Positions 53,439 through 63,299 of a stretch of 64,000 nt of DNA are shown in pieces. Position 1 is the first letter of the stretch. Each line of letters opens with the position of its first letter. The notes under the pieces are model-generated. The model was not told the origin of the DNA. It did not search any database and saw only the letters and a program-made list of their open reading frames with translations. Source of the DNA: Chitinophaga oryziterrae (GTDB lineage Bacteria; Bacteroidota; Bacteroidia; Chitinophagales; Chitinophagaceae); NCBI RefSeq assembly GCF_009758125.1, contig NZ_WRXO01000003.1, positions 496,001-560,000 on the forward strand, read 5' to 3'. The position numbers were made by a program, and so were the translations under genes.

Positions 53439-53996
53439 ATGCAAGCCTTATATATGATCCTGGGAGCATTGGCGGTGCTCATTCCTGGTCTCGTTGTAAT
53501 CAGCCTGTTTTTACCGACCACTGTTAAAGTGGTACGGGCCAGGGTAGTGCCGACTACCATTCCCGCTGTTTTTCAACAGGTAAATACATTGCGGAACTGG
53601 GAAGGATGGTCTCCCTGGCATCAGCTGGACCCCGCGTTACAGCTGACTTACAGCGAGACGGAAAGCGGTGTGGGCGCTGGTTTTCAGTGGGAAAGCAAGC
53701 ACCGGAAGGTACGCAAAGGACATCTTACTATTACGGAATGCCGCCTGCACGAATATATAGCGCTGGATATGCAGTTCATGAAACAACGGATAGTGACCAG
53801 GTGCTTTTTCCGTTTTGAACCTGCCAAAAGGGGGGCGGGAACACTGGTTACCTGGGGATTAATGGCAGAGTTGGGGCTACATCCGGGAAGAAAATTGATG
53901 GGGCTGATGATGGATAAATGGATAGGGAAAGATTTTGAGAGAGGGCTTGAGAATTTGAAGAGAAGATGTATCCGGGAATCTGTAAATAATTCATAG
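53439..53996 (+). CDS. SRPBCC-family (START-like) protein, copy 1
   Basis: 185 residues with an N-terminal membrane anchor (residues ~3-25) followed by a START-like domain: RARVVPTTIPAVFQQVNTLRNWEGWSPWHQLDP near the start, then beta-strands around SETESGVGAGFQWESKHRKVRKGHLTI. It resembles the polyketide cyclase/dehydrase group and probably binds a lipid-like molecule. It is 25 bases after the permease and has a paralogue 84 bases on. Confidence 0.82.
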   Translation: MQALYMILGALAVLIPGLVVISLFLPTTVKVVRARVVPTTIPAVFQQVNTLRNWEGWSPWHQLDPALQLTYSETESGVGAGFQWESKHRKVRKGHLTITECRLHEYIALDMQFMKQRIVTRCFFRFEPAKRGAGTLVTWGLMAELGLHPGRKLMGLMMDKWIGKDFERGLENLKRRCIRESVNNS

Positions 53997-54079
53997 CAGC
54001 ATTGTATTGATTACATAACCGGAATTCTGATAATAAATTCATGAAATAGGACGAGATTTGCAGCCTGTTATTTAATTTT

Positions 54080-54622
54080 ATGCGCGTTATCAAGTTATTT
54101 TTACTGAGTGTTTTCTTTATAGGGTTACTTATCTTCCTGTTATCCCTCCTGTTGCCTTCCCGTGCTATTGTAGAACGCTCCGGCGTCATTGATGCTCCTA
54201 TAGGTACTGTTTATGCCCAGATCAATGATCTTAAAACCTGGCAGCACTGGAACCCCTGGGCGGCTCCTGGTACAGCACAGGAAATCAGGTATTCTGAACC
54301 GGCTTTTGGAACGGGTGCTTATTATACCTGGGCAGGTGTACAAACGGATAAACGTATAACCGGCAAAGTAACGATTACCAATAGTGATTCTCTGAAAGGA
54401 GTATATTATAATATGGATTTTGAAGGGATGAAATCCGTGAAAGCTACCTTTAATCTCAGACCGGCAACTACCGGTACTGGTACCGCCATCCTCTGGAGAT
54501 TGGAAACAGACCTGGGCTACCTTCCCTGGTGGAAGCTCAGGGGTTTCCTGGCAGACCGCCTCACCGGCCCGCAATTAGAAGACGGGTTAACTAAACTAAA
54601 GAGTATTTGCGAAGGAAAGTAA
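54080..54622 (+). CDS. SRPBCC-family (START-like) protein, copy 2
   Basis: 180 residues, the paralogue of the gene just upstream: membrane segment at residues ~8-28, then SRAIVERSGVIDAPIGTVYAQINDLKTWQHWNPWAAPG and the matching SEPAFGTGAYYTWAG. The shared plan and adjacency point to tandem duplication. Binding ligand unknown. Confidence 0.82.
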   Translation: MRVIKLFLLSVFFIGLLIFLLSLLLPSRAIVERSGVIDAPIGTVYAQINDLKTWQHWNPWAAPGTAQEIRYSEPAFGTGAYYTWAGVQTDKRITGKVTITNSDSLKGVYYNMDFEGMKSVKATFNLRPATTGTGTAILWRLETDLGYLPWWKLRGFLADRLTGPQLEDGLTKLKSICEGK

Positions 54623-54632
54623 AGTCCGTTGA

Positions 54633-54728
54633 CTACAAACATGGGGCTCCTACCGAAGCCTTGTATGCTGTTTATCAGGATTAAAATGCTACAAATATCA
54701 GGCTCCGGTAAGAGCTCCGTGTTTGTAG
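54633..54728. repeat. REP-like palindromic element, second cluster
   Basis: CTACAAACATGGGGCTCC (54633-54650) is mirrored by GCTCCGTGTTTGTAG (54714-54728), with GGCTCCGGTAAGAGC between. It is the same element family as the cluster at 40597-40749. Confidence 0.75.
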
Positions 54729-54812
54729 ATAAATAATTCATAATTTCTATGAGTGGTAATTATTGTTGCCACTGAAAGGCTTAATTTTCTGCAAAATTTA
54801 AACATATTGTTT

Positions 54813-55310
54813 ATGAAACACGTTCTCCTATTTTTTGCACTGTTGGCCGGTACCAGCAGTTTCGTATCTGCTCAGGACAAAGCGCCTGTAAGCCCACGTG
54901 TAACTGCTGAAGGAAAAAATGTTAAAATTGCCTACGGACAACCATCCAAGAAAGGAAGAGTTATTTTCGGTGAACTGGTTCCTTTTGGGAAAGTTTGGCG
55001 CTTAGGTGCTAACGAAGCCACTGAAATCACTTTCGCTAAAGATGGCAGCTTCGGTGGTAAACCGGTTAAAGCGGGTACTTATACACTGTTCACCATTCCT
55101 GAAGCAGCTTCCTGGACTTTCATACTGAACTCCGAACTGAAACAATGGGGAGCCTATAAGTATGATGAGATCAAAGGTAAAAACGTACTGGAAGTAAAAG
55201 CAAAAGCAACTAAAATTGCTGCTCCTGTAGAAAAGCTGACCATCACATTACCTGGTGATAAACTGGTAGTTGAGTGGGACCAGACACACGTTGAAGTTCC
55301 TGTAAAGTAA
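54813..55310 (+). CDS. DUF2911-family exported protein
   Basis: About 165 residues from ATG 54813 (MKHVLLFFALLAGTSS), preferred over the long TTG extension to 54753. A signal peptide is clear (ends FVSAQ). The rest is DUF2911: VKIAYGQPSKKGRVIFGELVPFGKVWRLGANEATEITF and KAGTYTLFTIPE. It is periplasmic, of unknown role. A strong bidirectional terminator follows. Confidence 0.88.
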   Translation: MKHVLLFFALLAGTSSFVSAQDKAPVSPRVTAEGKNVKIAYGQPSKKGRVIFGELVPFGKVWRLGANEATEITFAKDGSFGGKPVKAGTYTLFTIPEAASWTFILNSELKQWGAYKYDEIKGKNVLEVKAKATKIAAPVEKLTITLPGDKLVVEWDQTHVEVPVK

Positions 55311-55324
55311 ACTGAAATTCATTT

Positions 55325-55362
55325 AAAAAGGGGCCGTTAGTATTACTAACGGCCCCTTTTTT
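55325..55362. terminator. Strong bidirectional terminator
   Basis: Perfect 16-base stem AAAAAGGGGCCGTTAG / CTAACGGCCCCTTTTT with a five-base loop, between the convergent DUF2911 and bioA genes. Confidence 0.95.
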
Positions 55363-55375
55363 ATAAACAGTAATA

Positions 55376-56644
55376 TTATAATCCTTCTGCACATTCCACA
55401 ATGCTTTTGTACACCATATCCAGCTGCTCATTGGTAATACAATAAGGAGCCATGATATACAAGGTATTCCCTAAAGGCCGCAGCATAATCCTTTTCTCTT
55501 TGAAGAATTTATGCAGATAATCGCCCAGCTGATTGATATAACTGTCTTCTGTATCAGTCACAATTTCAAAGGCGATAATCGTTCCCTGAATCCTTACATT
55601 CTTTATTTTGGGCGTACTCTTTAACCGCTCTGCAAACTGACGATGTTGCTCTTCTACTCTCACCCGGTTCTCCTTACAGGAAGGTTGCAGGAAAATATCC
55701 AGGCTGGCCAGTGCAATGACACAGGCCATAGGATTCGCTGTAAATGAATGGCCGTGAAAAAGCGTTTTCAGCTTACTGTCTGAAAGGAATGCGTTATAGA
55801 TCTCTGCCGTGCAGGTAGTGATGCCCAGCGCAATGCTGCCACCGGTCAACCCTTTGGATAAACAGATAATATCCGGCGGCGTGGACACATTCTCCATCGC
55901 AAAATTACGTCCCGTCCTGCCGAAGCCTGTCATGATCTCATCCGCTATCAGCATGATCTGATGCTGATGGCAATGTTGCAGTAATTCATCAAATACGTCT
56001 GCCTCATACATCAGCATTCCTCCGGCTCCCTGTACCAGGGGCTCAAAGATAAAGGCTGCGATCTCTGAAGGATGTAAGGCATCTACCTGTGCTTTAAGAG
56101 CAGCGATATTGTCTTTGGTGGGCGTGTCTATGAAATGTACATCAAAGAGGAAGTCGTCGAATACACGGGTAAATACACTGCGGCTGCTTACGCTCATCGC
56201 CCCAAAAGTATCCCCATGATAAGAATTGCTGAACGCCAGTATCTTAGTCCTTTTTTCTCCTTTATTATGCCAGTACTGGATACACATTTTCAACGCCACT
56301 TCTACTGCTGTAGAACCGTTATCCGAATAAAATACGCGTTGCTGATGGCCTGGTAATATGGGCAGTAATCTTTCTGCGAGATTGACAGCGGGAGGGTGGG
56401 TGTAACCCGCAAAAATGCAGTGTTGCAGTTCTGTGGCCTGTGCTGCCAGTTGTTTGGCAATGTAAGGGTGGGCATGCCCGTGAATATTTACCCACCAGCT
56501 GGAAGTAGCATCCAGGTAACTGTTCCCTTCTTCATCATACAATAAAGTCCCTTCTCCTCTTACAATACCTACCGGTGCCGGCGCTGTCTGCATCTGCGTA
56601 TACGGATGCCATATCACCTGTTGGTCCCTTTCTGATAATGTCAT
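55376..56644 (-). CDS. bioA: Adenosylmethionine-8-amino-7-oxononanoate aminotransferase
   Basis: 422 residues, a class III PLP aminotransferase. The BioA features are the start VIWHPYTQMQTAP, DATSSWWVNIHGHAHPYIA, FYSDNGSTAVEVALKM, the PLP-anchoring IADEIMTGFGRTG and the Schiff-base Lys in CLSKGLTGGSIALG. It makes 7,8-diaminopelargonate in biotin synthesis using SAM as amino donor. No other bio genes are visible. It ends at the shared terminator. Confidence 0.92.
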   Translation of the reverse strand: MTLSERDQQVIWHPYTQMQTAPAPVGIVRGEGTLLYDEEGNSYLDATSSWWVNIHGHAHPYIAKQLAAQATELQHCIFAGYTHPPAVNLAERLLPILPGHQQRVFYSDNGSTAVEVALKMCIQYWHNKGEKRTKILAFSNSYHGDTFGAMSVSSRSVFTRVFDDFLFDVHFIDTPTKDNIAALKAQVDALHPSEIAAFIFEPLVQGAGGMLMYEADVFDELLQHCHQHQIMLIADEIMTGFGRTGRNFAMENVSTPPDIICLSKGLTGGSIALGITTCTAEIYNAFLSDSKLKTLFHGHSFTANPMACVIALASLDIFLQPSCKENRVRVEEQHRQFAERLKSTPKIKNVRIQGTIIAFEIVTDTEDSYINQLGDYLHKFFKEKRIMLRPLGNTLYIMAPYCITNEQLDMVYKSIVECAEGL

Positions 56645-56674
56645 GTATTATTGATTTCAACACGGCAAAGGTAA

Positions 56675-57997
56675 CTATTGCTGATGAAATGCGGGGGTGT
56701 TTGCAGGATACCCTGTTTTAATATTTGCTTTTAAATCACTGAGGATAGAATATAACCCGAAATAAGTACGGTTTACGTACAAAGAATGACGGGAGCCGCG
56801 GGCTACTTTTGAGTCTCTTACTTCTTTTAAATTAGATACATAGTCCATGTAGGCATAGATATCATTAAAATAAGATTCATCTCCAAAGTCAAAGCTGTCG
56901 AGCGTAAAAGGCAATGTTAACATATCTATCATCTTCTGAAAAAGCTCAGAGAAGAACGTGATCTCTTTTTCTGTATCTGAAGAATGGATCATTTCGAGAT
57001 TGGTATAGATCTGCCGGCGTCTTACCTCATCCTTTATCACTTCTTTATCTACTAAAAGGAAATAGTTGATGTAAAAATCTTCAGGAATTTCTTTGACACA
57101 ACCAAAGTCGAAGATGCCAACAGTACCGTTGTCGCGCATCAGGAAATTACCGGGATGCGGATCGGCATGTACTGTTTTGAGTGTATGTACCTGGAACTGG
57201 TAGAAGTCCCACAGGGCCTGACCAATTTTATTGCGTACTTCCTGACTGGGGTTCCTTAACAGGAATTCCTTCAGGTGAAAGCCGTCCAGCCAGTCCATGG
57301 TAATGATCCTTTCGCTGGAGAGTTCCGGGTAATAGGAAGGGAATACCAGGTTAGGAATATGTGTGCAGAGGGCAGATAATTCTACAGAGCGGCGCAGTTC
57401 CAGTTTATAGTCTGTTTCTTCCAGCAGTTTGCTCTCAATCTCGTCAAAGTATTTGTCCATATCCACTTCGTTCATACCTACAATGCGGATAGCAAAGGGT
57501 TTTACGATGCGGAGATCGGATTTTACACTATTGGCAACGCCGGGATATTGTATTTTGATGGCCAGCGGCTTATCCCATTTCCAGGCACGGTGCACCTGGC
57601 CTATGGAAGCAGCGTTGGCAGCTTTCATCTCAAATTTATCATAGAGCTGGAAAGGGGATTGTCCCAGTGTTTTAACGAAAGTGTTGACTACCAGTGGCCC
57701 GGAAAGGGGAGGAGCACTGTATTGCGACATGGCAAATTTATCAGTATAGGCTTTAGGCAGCATGCCCTTGTCCATACTCAGCATCTGGGCTACTTTTAAA
57801 GCGCTTCCTTTGAGGTCGCTTAAAGTATCATAGATATCTTCTGCATTGTCTGCATGTAATTGATCCTTGCTCAGAGAGGGGTCTAAAAGTTTTTTCGTGT
57901 AATGTTTGATGTAATTCGTTCCTACTTTCAGTCCTGTTGTTACAAAGCGGCTCGCCCTTTCTACCTTTCCGGTAGGAATGTTAGTCTGTTCTTTCAT
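56675..57997 (-). CDS. ABC1/UbiB-family atypical kinase
   Basis: About 440 residues from ATG 57997 (MKEQTNIPTGK). Family blocks: LKVAQMLSMDKG, the ATP-binding AANAASIGQVHRAWKW, LAIKIQYPGV, HADPHPGNFLM and GIFDFGCVKEIP. UbiB-like kinases help quinone biosynthesis or lipid homeostasis at the membrane. It is preceded by a TetR gene in the same operon, which suggests regulation by that protein. Confidence 0.87.
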   Translation of the reverse strand: MKEQTNIPTGKVERASRFVTTGLKVGTNYIKHYTKKLLDPSLSKDQLHADNAEDIYDTLSDLKGSALKVAQMLSMDKGMLPKAYTDKFAMSQYSAPPLSGPLVVNTFVKTLGQSPFQLYDKFEMKAANAASIGQVHRAWKWDKPLAIKIQYPGVANSVKSDLRIVKPFAIRIVGMNEVDMDKYFDEIESKLLEETDYKLELRRSVELSALCTHIPNLVFPSYYPELSSERIITMDWLDGFHLKEFLLRNPSQEVRNKIGQALWDFYQFQVHTLKTVHADPHPGNFLMRDNGTVGIFDFGCVKEIPEDFYINYFLLVDKEVIKDEVRRRQIYTNLEMIHSSDTEKEITFFSELFQKMIDMLTLPFTLDSFDFGDESYFNDIYAYMDYVSNLKEVRDSKVARGSRHSLYVNRTYFGLYSILSDLKANIKTGYPANTPAFHQQ

Positions 57998-58015
57998 CGT
58001 CCCCAATAATTTTGT

Positions 58016-58642
58016 TTACTTCCTCGTAAACATGAATTTTCCAAAGTCTACTAAACTATCAAATGTATTTGTGCTGATTAACTGAAAGCTCAGGTTTACT
58101 GCTTTTTCAATAGCGGCATCTGTCATTTCAAACTGGGTGCTATCGTCTTTTGTCCAGTAGCGGAGTACAAATAATGCCTGCATCCAGAAACCGTGTACGT
58201 ACTGGTCTGAGATGAATTTGCGTTCTTTGATCTCGTTGCTGGTATATCCTTCTTTTATGATCTCTCTGATGTAATCGTAAAAAGCGATACGGAAGGTTTC
58301 CAGTTTATCTAAATGAATACCGGGAATCCTGTAGTTTTCTTTCTGTTGCAGGATATAACTCCTGTTTTCTTTCAGTTTCTGTACCCACATGAAGTAGAAG
58401 GTGAGTAGTTTTTCCTGTGCGGAATAGTTCCTGTAGATCTCATCCTGCTGTAGCTTTTCGATGGTATCCTGGAAATAGGATAACCACAGGTCTTTTTCAA
58501 CAGCATCAAAAGAAGAGTAGCTGTCGTAAAAAGCAGTTTCAGCTATGCCCAGCTGCTGACAGAAAGAGAAGATGGAAACGGGTCTTTTGCCGTTTTCCAG
58601 CCAGAAAGTTTTATAAGCGTCGCGAATAAGTTGCTTGTCCAT
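58016..58642 (-). CDS. TetR-family regulator paired with the ABC1 kinase
   Basis: 208 residues; N-terminal helix-turn-helix with KTFWLENGKRPVSIFSFCQQLGIAETAFYDSYSS and a ligand domain after residue 60. The ABC1 kinase start lies 18 bases downstream. The pairing is conserved in Bacteroidetes and suggests membrane-lipid or quinone control. No palindromic operator was recognised in the 95 bases upstream. Confidence 0.82.
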   Translation of the reverse strand: MDKQLIRDAYKTFWLENGKRPVSIFSFCQQLGIAETAFYDSYSSFDAVEKDLWLSYFQDTIEKLQQDEIYRNYSAQEKLLTFYFMWVQKLKENRSYILQQKENYRIPGIHLDKLETFRIAFYDYIREIIKEGYTSNEIKERKFISDQYVHGFWMQALFVLRYWTKDDSTQFEMTDAAIEKAVNLSFQLISTNTFDSLVDFGKFMFTRK

Positions 58643-58737
58643 TGTTTCCGGGATTTTTTAGAAGTGAATTGGCTATGAGCTATATCAAATTTACGTCAGA
58701 ATCGCCGGATAATGATCAGGTAAGCGTTAAGGAAAGC

Positions 58738-61494
58738 CTAAATAGCGTGTATTGTCATAACACCTTTATTATCAAGGATAACGCATTGGTTCTTTTCGCC
58801 GGTAGATAAGATTTCCTTGATGGGACCGGTAGATCTGATATTATTGATTAGTATGGGCGCGTTTTTTATATTATACACTTGTGCGTCATATTCTGAAGCG
58901 ATTACGAACAGATCGCCGGGAATGTATGCTTTTGCGACACAGAGGATGTGTTCTGCGAAGAAATCGCCGATAATTTTCATGTCTCTTTCTATACTGATGA
59001 GGATACTTCCCTTTTTTGTGCGGGCGATTATTTTTTTACCTGGTGTGTCTGTTAACGAAAAAATATCTGCATCCAGTGGTAGTTCTTCGCAATGCCCAAG
59101 ATAATCCACACTATAAACACATTTATTCATGTGGAAGTAGAAGATATCCTTGCAGATCATTTGCTGCATGAAATGAAGGTACTGCGGAACAAGAACTTCA
59201 CCGTTGCTTAATGTACATTCCGATGAACCCATACCCAGATCCTCAGTATAATGGTTGATGTTTAACCGGTTTTTATCAGATGCTGTAATGGTTACGAGCC
59301 TGGTGACTGCTTCATTAATTGAAAATGCAAAACAGAGGACATTTTGCTCCAGCTGCTTATTCACGCAGATATGCAATTCCTCATTGAAATGACGGTTAGC
59401 CGGCAGATCTTTATTCTCAACAGAAAATATTGTATCCAATGTTCTTAGTGATAGAACAATGTCATTATTGGAATTAAGATCAGGAGAAAAGAAAGGATAT
59501 ACTATACTTGCGTTTCCTTCGTCTTCGTCATCTTCGTGTGAGGAATAAAAAGTCCAGCTGTAATGTTCCTGGTAGCCATTTACATTTACACGAACAAGGT
59601 AAAGTGCGCTTTTATCCTGGCCGAAAATCAGCATTTGATTATAGTAGGTGGCAGACCCCATCCATTCTACATTTTCATGCAGTTGTATCTTTATCTGATT
59701 TCCTTTTTTATCTGTGACAGAGACCGTCTCCTTTCTGTTTTTATAGAGATTATAATCAGTGACCAGTTGTTCATCTTCAGGTAAAAAATGCTTTAATAAA
59801 TGCATTTTCTCAGTGTTGCCAGTCATGGCATCCTGACTAATAATCTTATACGCCAGCTCCCTGGCAGTTTCTTTCGCCGCAGGGTTGGTGGTGGCTTTAT
59901 TTACCTCTGTCAGCACGCTCAGGAAGTTGCCTTGCATGCTTACAGGTGTATGGTGCTCATATATTTCCAACAGGTATTCGGGTAGCTGATCTTCTTCTGT
60001 ACGCATGATCATCTGGAAGTACATGGTCAGGCATTCTTCCTGGTTATAGCCGGCCGACCAGCCATCGAGTAGTGTGGTGCATGCCTCTTCGCGCAGATGT
60101 AGTTTTTTATCCAGGATGGTCGCCGCTTTCTGGTAATCCTTTTGAGAGAGGGCAACGTCTGTGCTTTTCCTGAAATACTGTGCTGCTTTTTCAGGTTGAG
60201 CAAGGAGCAGGAAGAGATCGCCTGTTTTTTCATATTGTTCCAGTTCTTTGTAGATCTCAATCGCTTCCAGCAGCAATCCTCCTTTCTCTAAACATTGGGC
60301 TGCTTCCAGTGGTTTATGTAAATGTTCTCTGTACAGTATAGCTGCTTCTCTGTAGTATTGACCTTGTTCCAGCACTCTTGCTGCTGCCTGGAAATCCCCC
60401 AGCAGGTTGGCGTAGATATAGGCGGCCTTTTTGAAGTCCCTTTTTTCTTCTGCCTGCAGGGCGGTTTTATGATATTTGGCGGCGAGAGATGCTGCATAAT
60501 TGTCTACGTTCCATCCATCTGCACGTTCACCACCTCCAAGTCTGTTTACGTTAAAGCTGGTATCGCGACTGCCTAAGCTGCCACTGGGTGTGGCGCTGCC
60601 CCTGCTGGCATATTTTGATGCAAGGGGGATGGCATAGCGCAGCGCTTCATCCATATCTTCATCAAATAGTTTCAGGAGCCGTTCCAGTTCCCTGTTGCGG
60701 CTCTTTTCCAGGTTATCCCGGGTAGGCGCGCTACCGCTGCCACCACCATCATGTTCTCTTTCTCCTTCCATCCAATCCATAAAGCTTTGTATCCGGTTAT
60801 TGGACACAGTTATTATCGGATTGCCGGGGAATAGAGAGAATATTTTCAGGATAAGCCAGACAGGGAGCATGCACATTTTCGCTACTACATCCAGGAATGC
60901 CATGAATCCTGTGGGAGGTTTAATCACTCCGGGGATTTCTGACAGAGGCTGTATATCGATGCCTTCCTGTAACTGATCCAGTAGTTTATTTTCTTCAGGA
61001 TTATCTACACTGATCTCATGCAGTTTTGCCATAGGAGGGAGGCCGGGATGAGCATGGTCCCAACTGGTGGTAAGCTGTTCTGCAAATGAGAGCAGGCTGA
61101 CCGGCTCCAGCTGATCTTCTTTATTGAATCCTACAAAGCCGATACCCGGGTGAAATACCTGCCACTCCCAGATGAGCAGATCGTTTAGCTCATCATTGCT
61201 TAATACCGGATGCAGGCTGGCATGTACAGGAATGAATAATTTATTACCAATGGCGGCATAAGGATGTGATAATACAGACGCATCAGGTACTATACTCTTA
61301 AACACCACGAACAGGCCGGCAGGCGTGATAGAGCCGCTGTGAGCCGGAATGATAAGGCATGTAAGTCCGTTCAGGGGTATATTCCAGTTGTCAATTTCAC
61401 GGAACCATTGTGAAGGAGTATTGCCCCGGATGAAAGTCCCGGCAATATCCTGACTGGATTGCGGATCGTATGTTAGCTGCAGGACTATATTCAT
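58738..61494 (-). CDS. bpX6-like protein of a MoxR-vWA-propeller system
   Basis: 918 residues. The N-terminal ~170 residues resemble the bpX6 domain of MoxR-vWA-beta-propeller ternary systems (GTFIRGNTPSQWFREIDNW, LLIWEWQVFHPGIGFVGFN). A helical membrane-like segment (~205-225) follows, then TPR-like helical repeats (~350-470; AARVLEQGQYYREAAILY, AAQCLEKGGLLLEAIEIY). The C-terminal half is beta-rich and probably forms a propeller. Its start overlaps the vWA gene stop by four bases. By family knowledge such systems act in NTP-dependent conflict or defence responses. Confidence 0.78.
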   Translation of the reverse strand: MNIVLQLTYDPQSSQDIAGTFIRGNTPSQWFREIDNWNIPLNGLTCLIIPAHSGSITPAGLFVVFKSIVPDASVLSHPYAAIGNKLFIPVHASLHPVLSNDELNDLLIWEWQVFHPGIGFVGFNKEDQLEPVSLLSFAEQLTTSWDHAHPGLPPMAKLHEISVDNPEENKLLDQLQEGIDIQPLSEIPGVIKPPTGFMAFLDVVAKMCMLPVWLILKIFSLFPGNPIITVSNNRIQSFMDWMEGEREHDGGGSGSAPTRDNLEKSRNRELERLLKLFDEDMDEALRYAIPLASKYASRGSATPSGSLGSRDTSFNVNRLGGGERADGWNVDNYAASLAAKYHKTALQAEEKRDFKKAAYIYANLLGDFQAAARVLEQGQYYREAAILYREHLHKPLEAAQCLEKGGLLLEAIEIYKELEQYEKTGDLFLLLAQPEKAAQYFRKSTDVALSQKDYQKAATILDKKLHLREEACTTLLDGWSAGYNQEECLTMYFQMIMRTEEDQLPEYLLEIYEHHTPVSMQGNFLSVLTEVNKATTNPAAKETARELAYKIISQDAMTGNTEKMHLLKHFLPEDEQLVTDYNLYKNRKETVSVTDKKGNQIKIQLHENVEWMGSATYYNQMLIFGQDKSALYLVRVNVNGYQEHYSWTFYSSHEDDEDEGNASIVYPFFSPDLNSNNDIVLSLRTLDTIFSVENKDLPANRHFNEELHICVNKQLEQNVLCFAFSINEAVTRLVTITASDKNRLNINHYTEDLGMGSSECTLSNGEVLVPQYLHFMQQMICKDIFYFHMNKCVYSVDYLGHCEELPLDADIFSLTDTPGKKIIARTKKGSILISIERDMKIIGDFFAEHILCVAKAYIPGDLFVIASEYDAQVYNIKNAPILINNIRSTGPIKEILSTGEKNQCVILDNKGVMTIHAI

Positions 61495-63299
61495 TTCAAT
61501 GCCTCTATAAATGATTGGATGTATTTTGTGTAAAATTCACGTACCGACATTCCTTTTTGTAGTTTGCCAGTGAAGTATTTGGAACCACAGGAAAAGCCAT
61601 CAGAAGACCAGCAGGCGATCTGCCGGTTTAGTATCAGTACAATTGTTACTTCCGGAATGGTTTTGTTTGCGGAGCGCAGGTGTAAGAACCCGCGTGAATC
61701 CAAAAATGCTTCGCTGCCATTGTCCCATGTAAATTTTAAGAGTTTATAATTGACATCGGGAATAGTGACTTGTGTTGGATTTTCAGATACTTCACGAATG
61801 GTAGTGTCGAAATTGAGATCCGGTTTCCTTAAAGTAATTATAGTTTCCCCATTGTTTATCGTGATGGCGCGGTAGTCCACAAACAGGCGGCCATGATTCG
61901 CGTATATCTTCCGGATATGATTGAGAACGTCATAACCTGGATTGATCATGCGTTTTATCCCTTTGAGATCAAATTCGTAGTCAGTTATCAATGGTCTTTG
62001 TACCAGCATGTTGGCATCTTCTCCCTCCCGCATATATACTTTTCCGTTGACAGGATTAATAGTGCAGATAGTATCGCCGGTGTCTATGATGAAATGTTTT
62101 TGATAAAATATGATCGTATGTGGTCCCTGAAGCCCGACTTCATGCTTGCAGTCGATAGTTGTTACTGTTCGCGACTTCGTATCTACCTGTAGCATCCTGA
62201 GTATCTGAGGCATACTGGGAATATGATGCAGGATGTAGATCTCAGATGTATCATCCTGCCCGAAGTAATATTTACCAGGGGAGATGAAGGACATTAATTC
62301 TATAGCGCCTTTTGTCTTATCCGGCCAGTAAAGCAGGCGTTGATCCTGTGTGATACCAATTACGCCAAATGCGCTGAACATATGTTCCTTATCAGGAACG
62401 ATCTTATTGCTGGGGAAGTAAAGTGGTGCAGAAGCCTGGTGGAAAAAAGCCGGTAAGTCTTTCCTGTCACAGACTTCTTCTTTTTTCGCGTTTATTACCT
62501 TCTTAGCTTTTGATAATAACTCCGGTAAATCCAGTGAAATATTGTACAGCAGGTGGCGGTTACCGGCTTTATATTTAAACAGTTGTAATTGCCCTGACCT
62601 GCTTACGGTTATTAAGAACCCATAGGCTGTTCTCAGATGAGCGAAAGCTGCCTGGAAAGCGGGTGTATAGAACAACTGCTCATCTGTGATGAGGAAGTAT
62701 TCCTGTTCACGGCCAAGGGGATGTTCTTTTACAAAGGCGGTTAAGGCGCCTGCGCTGTGCAGTGCCGGTGATAATTCTGCCAGTGCACCGATGATATCTG
62801 ATTTGGTGTGCAGTTCCATTTCGCTGTAGGCATTGCCTTGTAATGCGAAGGTGCTGGCGTGTGCTTTCTCTTTGTTATTCATACGGCAGGCCAGTGCGGT
62901 AGCGATGGCGAAGATGCGGGGTGTGCCCCACATCTTGATGCTGGTATCTACGAGGATGAAACGTTGCCTGGTATGATTGGCGGGTAGCTCTTCCCTGCGG
63001 AGATAGAGCGCTTCGTTGTTGGCGAGTCTCGCCATTAAGGAAAGATCGTCATGAGCGAGTTCGCTGAGGAGGAGTCTGTCGAAGTTACCTCTGTTGGTAA
63101 TATCGGATACGCCGCCGAATGAGCGGTCGCTGTTGCTGCGTGCCTGCATAGGTATTTTCAGCGCAGCGATGAGGCGTTGCGTTAGTCTGGCCAGGCCTTC
63201 GGTCCGCGAGTCTCCGGCCAGTTGTTCCAGCAGGTCTGCCGGTTGGTGTTCCGGTAGTACCAGTGGTAATAGTTTAGTATCGGACAGTCGATCGCTCAT
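61491..63299 (-). CDS. vWA and beta-propeller protein of the ternary system
   Basis: 602 residues. A vWA-like domain lies around residues 105-245; its MIDAS-like start is RFILVDTSIKMWG (D118-T-S-I-K). The third coordination position is Lys rather than Ser, so metal binding may be altered. KEHPLGREQEYFLITDEQLFY follows in the vWA. From ~residue 290 the sequence is a beta-propeller-type repeat region (GVIGITQDQRLLYWPDKTKG, QDDTSEIYILHHIPS). It overlaps its neighbours on both sides, so expression is tightly coupled. Confidence 0.78.
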   Translation of the reverse strand: MSDRLSDTKLLPLVLPEHQPADLLEQLAGDSRTEGLARLTQRLIAALKIPMQARSNSDRSFGGVSDITNRGNFDRLLLSELAHDDLSLMARLANNEALYLRREELPANHTRQRFILVDTSIKMWGTPRIFAIATALACRMNNKEKAHASTFALQGNAYSEMELHTKSDIIGALAELSPALHSAGALTAFVKEHPLGREQEYFLITDEQLFYTPAFQAAFAHLRTAYGFLITVSRSGQLQLFKYKAGNRHLLYNISLDLPELLSKAKKVINAKKEEVCDRKDLPAFFHQASAPLYFPSNKIVPDKEHMFSAFGVIGITQDQRLLYWPDKTKGAIELMSFISPGKYYFGQDDTSEIYILHHIPSMPQILRMLQVDTKSRTVTTIDCKHEVGLQGPHTIIFYQKHFIIDTGDTICTINPVNGKVYMREGEDANMLVQRPLITDYEFDLKGIKRMINPGYDVLNHIRKIYANHGRLFVDYRAITINNGETIITLRKPDLNFDTTIREVSENPTQVTIPDVNYKLLKFTWDNGSEAFLDSRGFLHLRSANKTIPEVTIVLILNRQIACWSSDGFSCGSKYFTGKLQKGMSVREFYTKYIQSFIEALK

